64,000 nt of DNA from Collinsella sp. An2 (GTDB lineage: Bacteria; Actinomycetota; Coriobacteriia; Coriobacteriales; Coriobacteriaceae), in NCBI RefSeq assembly GCF_002160065.1, contig NZ_NFJW01000003.1:145571-209570 (forward strand), in the 5' to 3' direction. The notes under the pieces are model-generated. The model worked only from the letters and a program-made list of their open reading frames with translations. It was not told the DNA's origin and made no database searches. The translations under genes were made by a program, and so were the position numbers. Shown here piece by piece: positions 8,951 through 16,912 of this stretch. Position 1 is the stretch's first letter. Each line of letters starts with the position of its first letter.

Positions 8951-9541
8951 ATGAAGACCGTCATCCTTTACGTATCGAAGCACCATGGCAACACGAAGCG
9001 ACTGGTAGACGCCATTGCCAACGCGCACGATGACGTCGATACGATCGATGTCACAAAACTCGGCAAGGACGAGTACCCCGACCTGTCCGAGTATCGGCTG
9101 ATCGGCCTTGCATCGGGCATCTATTATTCCGAGTTCGACCGCTCGCTCACGCGTGTGGCGGCAAATGTGCTCACGCAGGGCGACATGGTCTTCGCGCTTA
9201 TGACGTATGGCAGCAAGAACAACTGGTATGGCAAGGACCTCGACAGTATCTGCCGCATGAAGCAGGCCGTGTTGCTTCGCATCTACGGGTGCCCGGGCTT
9301 TGATACCTGGGGCCCGTTCAAGCTCATGGGCGGCGTGGCGAAGAACCATCCGACCGATGAGGAGGTGCAGGGTGCCCTTGAGTTCTACGACAAGCTTGTC
9401 GAGGACTATGGCGAGCCGATCGAGGCCGAGTTCAAGAAGCGCGCACGTCGGCGCGCCCAAGAGGCGAAAATTCAGCGCGGCGGCCTGCTCATGCTCATCA
9501 AACGCACGGTGAACAAGGTATTCGACACCTTTTCTCGGTAG
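8951..9541 (+). CDS. Flavodoxin-like protein
   Basis: This 196-residue protein starts with a Rossmann-like strand and an FMN phosphate loop (TVILYVSKHHGNTKRLVDAI), followed by GLASGIYYSEFD and MTYGSKNNWYG, consistent with a flavodoxin-fold electron carrier or oxidoreductase. The last ~45 residues form a basic tail (KKRARRRAQEAKIQRGG then LLMLIKRTVNKVF) that may contact nucleic acid or membrane. GGAAAGG at 8938-8944 supports the ATG. The electron partner is not evident. The next gene begins six bases downstream, so the two are probably co-transcribed. Confidence 0.82.
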   Translation: MKTVILYVSKHHGNTKRLVDAIANAHDDVDTIDVTKLGKDEYPDLSEYRLIGLASGIYYSEFDRSLTRVAANVLTQGDMVFALMTYGSKNNWYGKDLDSICRMKQAVLLRIYGCPGFDTWGPFKLMGGVAKNHPTDEEVQGALEFYDKLVEDYGEPIEAEFKKRARRRAQEAKIQRGGLLMLIKRTVNKVFDTFSR

Positions 9542-9547
9542 GCGCTC

Positions 9548-10447
9548 ATGAAACCTCAGATCATTCGAATCGACACGCTCGACGACGACCGCCTGGACGC
9601 CTATACGCGTCTGACTGAGCGCGAGCTGCGATGTGTGCTGGAGCCCGAGAAGGGCATCTTCATCGCCGAGAGCGCCAAGGTCATTGAGCGCGCGATCGAC
9701 GCGGGCATGGAACCCGTGAGCATGCTCATGGGCGAGCGGTGGCTCGAAACGTTTGTCCCGCTGTTGGACCGTATCGACACGCCTGAGGCCATCCCTGTGT
9801 TCGTTGCACCTATGGACCTCATGGAGACGCTGACCGGCTTTGCCGTCACGCGCGGTGCGCTCTGTGCATGCCGCCGGCCGCGCCTCGAGGACGCACGGAC
9901 GTTTCTCGACGGCGTGGTTGCCCATGCCGAGGGCCGCCCCGTGCGCGTCTGCGTGCTCGAGGGTATCGTCGACCACACCAATGTGGGGGCGATCTTTAGG
10001 TCTGCTGCGGCGCTCAACGTGGACGGCATGTTGGTGAGCCCCACCTGCTGCGATCCGCTGTATCGCCGCGCCGTTCGCGTATCCATGGGAACGGTCTTTC
10101 AGGTGCCGTGGACGCGCATCGGCAGCGAGGCGCGTGTGTGGCCGCATGATGGGCTTGAGGTGCTCCATGACGCCGGTTTCACCTGCGCCGCGATGGCGCT
10201 GACCGACGATTCCGTCTCGCTCGACGATCCCTCGCTGCATACGATCGACCGGTTGGCCATCTTTATGGGGACCGAAGGGGCGGGCCTGGGCGCCAAGACG
10301 ATCAAGGGCTGCGACATGGCCATTCGCATCCCCATGGCTCATGGCGTCGACTCTCTCAACGTCGCGGCGGCATCCGCGGTCGCCTTCTGGCAGCTCTGTC
10401 CGCACGTGTCCAACGCCTATCATTACCAGCCCGGAATGTACTCGTAA
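9548..10447 (+). CDS. TrmH/SpoU-family RNA 2'-O-methyltransferase
   Basis: This 299-residue SPOUT methylase transfers methyl from S-adenosylmethionine to ribose 2'-O of tRNA or rRNA. All three family motifs are present: DHTNVGAIFRSAAAL near residue 145, IFMGTEGAGLG near 237, and IPMAHGVDSLNVAAASAVAF near 265, which form the trefoil knot. The N-terminal ~110 residues are the substrate-binding extension (LTERELRCVLEPEKGIFIAE). The exact target cannot be assigned. The ribosome-binding site is weak; the gene follows the flavodoxin gene by six bases. Confidence 0.9.
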   Translation: MKPQIIRIDTLDDDRLDAYTRLTERELRCVLEPEKGIFIAESAKVIERAIDAGMEPVSMLMGERWLETFVPLLDRIDTPEAIPVFVAPMDLMETLTGFAVTRGALCACRRPRLEDARTFLDGVVAHAEGRPVRVCVLEGIVDHTNVGAIFRSAAALNVDGMLVSPTCCDPLYRRAVRVSMGTVFQVPWTRIGSEARVWPHDGLEVLHDAGFTCAAMALTDDSVSLDDPSLHTIDRLAIFMGTEGAGLGAKTIKGCDMAIRIPMAHGVDSLNVAAASAVAFWQLCPHVSNAYHYQPGMYS

Positions 10448-10578
10448 GGGCGCTTCGCTGGGCGAGATGCGGCGCGAAACGGATCCATGCTGGGTCGTTG
10501 CGCGCGTTGACCGTTGCCGCCCCCGCTCCCGTTCCCGCTCCCGTTGTCGGGCCGTATGCTCGCAGATAGGTTCTGCAG

Positions 10579-10607
10579 GGATTATCACGCAGGGGTTTGG
10601 GTATCCT
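10579..10607 (+). promoter_or_regulatory. Possible ftsH promoter
   Basis: TATCCT at 10602-10607 is a -10-like hexamer of the recurrent TATC(A/C)T type, 32-56 bases before the two candidate ftsH starts. The -35 at 17-bp spacing (GGATTA) is poor. The stretch before it (10515-10550) is a run of CCCGCTCCCGTT-like simple sequence. Confidence 0.35.
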
Positions 10608-10638
10608 TCTACCATTGCGGCTGCCCGTCGGGTAGCCG

Positions 10639-12561
<1,923 letters not shown>

Positions 12562-12595
12562 GGCATCATTGCGTTCCAAACCAGATTGATGACGA

Positions 12596-12629
12596 GCGAG
12601 GCTCGTACGGAGTTCCGTGCGGGCCTCGC
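12596..12629 (+). terminator. Terminator-like hairpin after ftsH
   Basis: GCGAGGC...GCCTCGC with inner CGTACGGA/TCCGTGCG forms a long imperfect stem 34 bases after the ftsH stop, followed by TTCATGTTTG. It separates ftsH from the sigma-factor unit. Confidence 0.65.
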
Positions 12630-12700
12630 TTCATGTTTGTTGGCGCCCGTGGTAACAAACGGGGACCCTCGTTCGTGTATAGGGTAGGGAGGTGATTGAT

Positions 12701-13270
12701 GTGTTTACACGAAACGAGGAGCTCCGAAGCGAGGATTTCATGGAGGCCGCGGTCGCGGCACACCATGGCGCGGTGTTTCGCCTCGCGCTCAACCAGACGG
12801 GAAACCGCGCCGATGCACAGGACGTAACCCAGGAGGTCTTCATCAAGCTGATGAAATCGTTCACGGCGTTTCGCGATGCCGACCATCTGCGTGCATGGCT
12901 GCTCAGGGTGACCATCAACCAATGCCGCGACCTCGCGCGCCAGGCGTGGAAACGGCGCGTCGACGTCTCGGCAGAGCCTGTTGTGCGGCCTGACGCTGCT
13001 CAAGACGAAGTGCTCGACGCGGTGGTGGAGCATCCGGTCTGGAGTGCGCTGCGCACGCTGAAGGAGACAGACCGCGCGGTCCTTCATCTGAGATACGTTG
13101 AAGAGCTCACGATTCCAGAGATCGCAGACGCGCTCTCTTGCAAGCAGGTAACCGTTCGGACCCGTTTGCGCCGGGCGCGCCTCAAGCTTCGTCGAGCAAT
13201 GGAGGACGCCGGAGGCGTTCGCGGAGGCGCGTCGGTGGGTGTTACGGACGGGATAGGAGGTTTGCAATGA
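12701..13270 (+). CDS. ECF-type RNA polymerase sigma factor
   Basis: This small sigma-70 family protein has only regions 2 and 4. Region 2 (about residues 15-85) carries NRADAQDVTQEVFIKLMKSF and LRAWLLRVTINQCRD. Region 4 (about 110-165) carries LKETDRAVLHLRYVEELTIPEIADALS and VRTRLRRARLKLRRAM. It would direct polymerase to a specialised regulon in response to an envelope or external cue. AGGGAGGTG (12686-12694) is placed for the GTG at 12701; the earlier GTG at 12692 overlaps that site. The stop overlaps the next start (ATGA), coupling it to its membrane partner. Confidence 0.88.
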   Translation: MFTRNEELRSEDFMEAAVAAHHGAVFRLALNQTGNRADAQDVTQEVFIKLMKSFTAFRDADHLRAWLLRVTINQCRDLARQAWKRRVDVSAEPVVRPDAAQDEVLDAVVEHPVWSALRTLKETDRAVLHLRYVEELTIPEIADALSCKQVTVRTRLRRARLKLRRAMEDAGGVRGGASVGVTDGIGGLQ

Positions 13271-14130
13271 GCAACAGCTACGCATCATACGTACGGCGCA
13301 TGCGAAACGTCGAGCCTACGAAGGACGAACGGAGGGCCCTGATGATGGCGCTCTCAAACGAGCGGCGCGCCGTTGAGGCCGGGCGGAGCGGTCGCGCAGG
13401 GCAGCCGTCCCGCGCGGGTCTTGTGAGGGCTGCGGTGACCCGGAGGGCCGTGGCTGCGGTGGCGGCTGTGGCTGTCGTCGCGCTCGTGGCGGGCGTGGTC
13501 GGAACCATGGTGGGAGCCCCAGGCGCCTCTGGTCCCGCCGGGGCTGTGGGACCTGTGCTTGCCGCCTACGCAGACGGCACCCAGCTGGGGGACGGTGCAA
13601 TGTTGCTACCTGCGAATTTCGGGTCGAGTGTGAGCTGGAGTCAGGGTGACGACGGGTCCTATCACTTCGATTTCAACGTCGACCTTTCGCTTGCAGAGAG
13701 GCGGTATCGCGATATCACCTATACCGTCGATGGCGGCGATGCCACGTTGAAGTTCTTGCAGAGCCGCGAAGGGGTGTCGGCAGGGGACACGCTCGCCGAT
13801 TACGAAGGCGTCACCACCTTCACCCTGAGCGATGCCACGATTGCGGGGACTTACGTTCTTTCCGTCGACGTTCCTCAAGATGAGATCGACGCGATAACCG
13901 ACGACCCCCTTGCTGACTCTGCGGAGGTCTGCGCCCTCGCAGCACGCAAGCTCGCGGGTACGCGCATCCGCATCACGGCAACAGATTCCTCGGGGGCTAA
14001 GACCTCCCTCTGCTTCGAGCTGAACCCGGTGGACGATTTTGCCGAGCGCTACGCTAGGATTGAAAAGCATTTCCAGGAAGATGGCGAGACGGACGGCGCA
14101 TCGCTCTTCACGATGAGGATCGTCGAATAG
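13267..14130 (+). CDS. Single-pass membrane protein, putative anti-sigma factor
   Basis: No family was recognised by sequence. The 287 residues begin with a basic cytoplasmic region of ~60 residues (YVRRMRNVEPTKDERRALM), then one Ala/Val-rich membrane segment at 61-83, then a ~200-residue outer domain rich in Asp, Thr and Gly (HFDFNVDLSLAERRYRDITY, YVLSVDVPQDEID). AGGAGG precedes ATG 13267, which overlaps the sigma stop by four bases. That coupling and topology match ECF sigma/anti-sigma pairs, in which the inner part holds the sigma factor and the outer part senses a signal. A terminator lies 40 bases downstream. Confidence 0.65.
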   Translation: MSNSYASYVRRMRNVEPTKDERRALMMALSNERRAVEAGRSGRAGQPSRAGLVRAAVTRRAVAAVAAVAVVALVAGVVGTMVGAPGASGPAGAVGPVLAAYADGTQLGDGAMLLPANFGSSVSWSQGDDGSYHFDFNVDLSLAERRYRDITYTVDGGDATLKFLQSREGVSAGDTLADYEGVTTFTLSDATIAGTYVLSVDVPQDEIDAITDDPLADSAEVCALAARKLAGTRIRITATDSSGAKTSLCFELNPVDDFAERYARIEKHFQEDGETDGASLFTMRIVE

Positions 14131-14170
14131 CCCGATTGAGCTCGTACGCAAAGGCTGCATAAGTTAGGCT

Positions 14171-14204
14171 GGCGGCCGTGGGAGGACATGGCCCCGCGGC
14201 CGCC
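14171..14204 (+). terminator. Rho-independent terminator after the sigma/anti-sigma pair
   Basis: GGCGGCCG...CGGCCGCC forms a strong GC stem followed by TTTCGT, 40 bases past the stop codon. Confidence 0.7.
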
Positions 14205-14242
14205 TTTCGTGCTGATGGGGCGCGGCGCGACGTGCGCCGCAT

Positions 14243-14271
14243 GTGGCAGGTGGGGGCGTTGGGGGTATCAT
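14243..14271 (+). promoter_or_regulatory. Possible promoter of the NYN gene
   Basis: TATCAT (14266-14271) lies 40 bases before the start codon, with GTGGCA (14243-14248) at 17-bp spacing. It is one of six occurrences of this -10-like hexamer. Confidence 0.4.
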
Positions 14272-14311
14272 GATGCCAGTGCTCAGCATGTATAAGGTCT
14301 GAGAGGACATC

Positions 14312-15331
14312 ATGGATAAACAAGAAGACAACGACCTTCGCTTCGCCATTTTGATCGATGCGGACAACATCTCGGATAAGTACGTCAAGATCATTCTCGA
14401 CGAGGTTGCGAATTCGGGCATCGCAACCTATAAGCGCATTTACGGCGACTGGACGAGCCAACGGCTCGCCTCTTGGAAAAACGTTCTGCTGGAAAACTCG
14501 ATCATCCCTATGCAGCAGTACAGCTACACCTATGGGAAGAGCTCCACAGACTCCGCGATGATCATCGACGCGATGGACATCCTGTACTCCGGCAACGTCG
14601 ACGGTTTTGCCATCGTGAGCTCCGATTCCGACTTCACCCGGCTCGCGGCGCGCCTGCGCGAGAGCGGCATGCAGGTGATCGGCATGGGGGAGCAGAAGAC
14701 GCCCGAGCCGTTTATCTCGGCGTGCAACCAGTTCAAATACCTTGACCTGCTCTATGCGGCCAAGAAAGCCGAAGAGGCGGACGACGACGAGTCGGACGAA
14801 GAGGCCGAGCAGCGGCCCAAGCGTCGCAAGAAGCAGGCGAAGAAGGCGCAGAAGAACGGAAAGGGCAAGTCTGGCGATGCCGCCGACGCCGCGCAGGCTC
14901 AGCAAGATGCCCCTGAGCCCGAGAGCGCGCCCGCCGATGTCGAGGCCGCCCCTGCCCAGCGTCCCAAGCGCCGCCCGGGCGATGCCGGCGGAGAGATTCG
15001 CCTCGTTGCGTCTGAGGAGCTATTTGACGACGCCGACTCCTCGGAGGTTGAATTCGGCGAGATGAGCAAGGCCGACCGCCGTCGCCATATGAAGAAGATC
15101 CGCTCTACGATCAATGCGATTCTGGATAAGTTCTCCGATGACGAGGGCTGGGTGTCGCTTGGACGCATGGGCGATGAGCTTTCCAAGCGTCTGCCTGATT
15201 TCGACGTGCGCAACTATGGATTCAAGAAGCTGCGCCCGTTCCTGAAGTCGCTGGGTGTCTATGAATTTGACGAGCCCGATGGCACCTCGGGGCAGCGTCA
15301 GATCTACCTGCGCCTGCGTGAGCAGGACTAA
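14312..15331 (+). CDS. NYN-domain (PIN-like) protein with C-terminal winged-helix domain
   Basis: The N-terminal ~150 residues form a NYN/PIN-like nuclease fold of the LabA/YacP-related type. Acidic residues sit in FAILIDADNISD, STDSAMIIDAMDIL and VSSDSDFTRLAARLRE, which would bind metal. A highly charged linker (about 155-240, Lys/Ala/Glu-rich) leads to a ~80-residue module (STINAILDKFSDDEGWVSL then KRLPDFDVRNYGFKKLRPFL) that looks like an OST-HTH/LOTUS RNA-binding winged helix. This suggests an RNA-processing role, but the substrate is unknown. GAGAGG at 14301 supports the ATG. 31 bases separate it from the DUF523 gene. Confidence 0.85.
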   Translation: MDKQEDNDLRFAILIDADNISDKYVKIILDEVANSGIATYKRIYGDWTSQRLASWKNVLLENSIIPMQQYSYTYGKSSTDSAMIIDAMDILYSGNVDGFAIVSSDSDFTRLAARLRESGMQVIGMGEQKTPEPFISACNQFKYLDLLYAAKKAEEADDDESDEEAEQRPKRRKKQAKKAQKNGKGKSGDAADAAQAQQDAPEPESAPADVEAAPAQRPKRRPGDAGGEIRLVASEELFDDADSSEVEFGEMSKADRRRHMKKIRSTINAILDKFSDDEGWVSLGRMGDELSKRLPDFDVRNYGFKKLRPFLKSLGVYEFDEPDGTSGQRQIYLRLREQD

Positions 15332-15362
15332 GCGGCTCTCGTCGAAGCGGCTGGAGGTGACT

Positions 15363-15806
15363 ATGAGGATTGCCGTGAGCGCCTGTCTGCTAGGTGAGCA
15401 TTGCAAATATAGCGGCGGGAGCAACCTGTGCGAGCGACTGGTCCAGGTTCTTCGTGCCGGTGGCCATGAGGTCGTTCCGGTGTGTCCCGAAGTCGCTGGA
15501 GGCCTTCCTGTGCCTCGTCCATGCGCGGAGATTCGAGACGGAGCCGTGATCGATGAGCACGGGTCTAACGTCGACGAGGCGTTTCGCCAAGGTGCCGCGG
15601 TCGAATGGGAGAAGCTTGAGGCGCAGGGCGGCGTCGATATGGCGGTGACGCAACCCCGAAGTCCCTCATGTGGACGGGACGAGGTCTACGACGGCACCTT
15701 CACGGGCCGGCTCATCGCCGGATCGGGTGTATTCGTCCAGCTGCTGGAATCCCATGGCGTGCCGGTGCTCAGCCCCACCGAAGCCATCGAACGTTTGGAG
15801 GTTTAG
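15363..15806 (+). CDS. DUF523 family protein (TudS-like)
   Basis: This 147-residue protein matches DUF523: an N-terminal VSACLLGEHCKYSG, then VVPVCPEVAGGLPVPRPCAEI, and QPRSPSCG with the partner cysteines. Members characterised as TudS are iron-sulfur thiouracil desulfurases; whether this one shares that activity is inference. GGAGGTGA at 15352-15359 fixes the ATG at 15363. It is followed two bases later by the VOC gene, so the pair is one unit. Confidence 0.85.
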   Translation: MRIAVSACLLGEHCKYSGGSNLCERLVQVLRAGGHEVVPVCPEVAGGLPVPRPCAEIRDGAVIDEHGSNVDEAFRQGAAVEWEKLEAQGGVDMAVTQPRSPSCGRDEVYDGTFTGRLIAGSGVFVQLLESHGVPVLSPTEAIERLEV

Positions 15807-15808
15807 CT

Positions 15809-16180
15809 ATGACTGGTAAGGATATCGACCCTGTCGAGGCGTTTGATTTGCATATCGCCCACATTGGCATCAACGCAAGCGACGAGGAGGACGCGAAGCG
15901 TATCGCAGGCCTGTTCGAGACGTTGTTTGGACTCGAACAGCACGCCACTCCCATCTCCATCTTCTCGGATTCCCTCATCGAGACCATGAAGGGATGCGGG
16001 CGCGGCGAGATGGGGCACATCGGGCTGCACGTCAACGACATCGCAGCTGCCGAGAGCTACTTCACCGAGCGGGGTCTCACCATCAACGAGGATTCTCGTG
16101 CATTCAATCCAGACGGCACGGTGAAGCTCGTCTACTTCAACGAAGAGATCGCCGGGTTTGCCATTCACCTGTGCAGCTAG
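15809..16180 (+). CDS. VOC (glyoxalase-fold) superfamily protein
   Basis: This 123-residue single-domain protein shows paired beta-alpha-beta-beta units (DLHIAHIGINASDEEDAKRI and GEMGHIGLHVNDIAAAESYF) typical of vicinal-oxygen-chelate proteins. It ends VKLVYFNEEIAGFAIHLCS. Candidate metal ligands are the His in HIGIN, the His in HIGLHV and Glu residues near the end. VOC proteins include lyases, isomerases and binding proteins, so no reaction is assigned. GGAGGT at 15797 supports the ATG; the DUF523 gene ends two bases before. Confidence 0.75.
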   Translation: MTGKDIDPVEAFDLHIAHIGINASDEEDAKRIAGLFETLFGLEQHATPISIFSDSLIETMKGCGRGEMGHIGLHVNDIAAAESYFTERGLTINEDSRAFNPDGTVKLVYFNEEIAGFAIHLCS

Positions 16181-16313
16181 ATCGCAGGAAGAGTTCAGCT
16201 CCTGCAATTGACTATCTTTTCGGTCACGATATCCAGCCAGCTACCGACGTTCTTTCAAACGACTTAGTTTCAGACTGAGTTGGTCCAGCAGCGACGCTGA
16301 TTGTCTTTCGGGC

Positions 16314-16377
16314 AACGTAGTTCAACAACTACGTTTGACTAAGAAAAGCCTCGAAAATCGGCCTATTGTTAGTCAAA
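16314..16377. repeat. Nested inverted repeats in a 730-base gene-free stretch
   Basis: AACGTAGTT and AACTACGTT (16314-16335) form a perfect 9-bp hairpin with a four-base loop. TTTGACTAA (16334-16342) pairs with TTAGTCAAA (16369-16377). Related GACTAA/TTAGTC strings lie at 16262 and 16390. The surrounding 16181-16450 is AT-richer than the genome and holds no credible gene. The function is unknown; it may be a decayed palindromic element or transcription end of the VOC gene. Confidence 0.5.
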
Positions 16378-16477
16378 TGCCGTTGTTGGACTAAAACTGC
16401 GGCGCGGGAGCATCGCCGCGACATTGTTGCTTTTCGGTCTCCTTATGAGCATTCTTTCGTCACGGGCTGCAGCGTGC

Positions 16478-16483
16478 TATCAT
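16478..16483 (+). promoter_or_regulatory. Possible -10 box of the ileS leader
   Basis: TATCAT at 16478-16483 would start RNA near 16490, just before the first stem of the T-box. No clear -35 is visible. Confidence 0.4.
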
Positions 16484-16497
16484 ACGCTGCTACAGGC

Positions 16498-16849
16498 TGT
16501 GATGGGGACGAGTAGTCGGCCTCCACGTACCAAGAGAGCGAACGGCAGCTGTGAAGTTCGCGTACGTGCCCGACGAATATCACCCCGGAGCCGCGGCCCG
16601 AACAGATGCGAATGGCGACGCGAGCCAACCCCGTTTCACCATGAGCCATCTCAGTAGACGTCGCCGGGACGACCGCCGTCATGTGGTCGGCCGAGTACGG
16701 GTGCAGGCTGTCGCCAGACGGTGCGGGCACCTAAGCTGGGTGGTTAGAGCGGAGAGCTTTCCGTCCGCATGCATCGGTGCGCCTGTACGGCGCCGAGCAT
16801 GCGGCATTGTGAGCGCTTCGTCCCAGCTTTTCGGGACGGGCGCTTTTTT
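16498..16849 (+). promoter_or_regulatory. T-box riboswitch controlling ileS
   Basis: The leader has T-box architecture. Stem I closes with GGGG (16504-16507) pairing CCCC (16583-16586), and the specifier loop GAATATCA contains the isoleucine codon ATC (16579-16581) followed by the usual A. Downstream, GGGTGGTTAGAGCGG (from 16738) replaces the consensus T-box, keeping TGGT (16741-16744) to pair with the ACCA end of uncharged tRNA-Ile. A long hairpin (16763-16803) precedes the terminator at 16811. Uncharged tRNA-Ile would allow readthrough into ileS. The poor match to the T-box consensus and the extra hairpin are unusual. Confidence 0.72.
16811..16849 (+). terminator. Intrinsic terminator inside the ileS leader
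   Basis: GAGCGC..CGTCCC pairs with GGGACG.GCGC and is followed by six T residues, 64 bases before the ileS start. It is the expected attenuator of the T-box. Confidence 0.8.
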
Positions 16850-16912
16850 CATGAGGCGCCTCAGAGCAACGGGGCGCGACGCCTAAGCGTCCCGACCACG
16901 AAGGAGGGGCAG

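Noticed and set aside
16424..16657. Small plus-strand frame in the ileS leader
   Set aside because: It lies in the structured T-box region, with no ribosome site or recognisable product.
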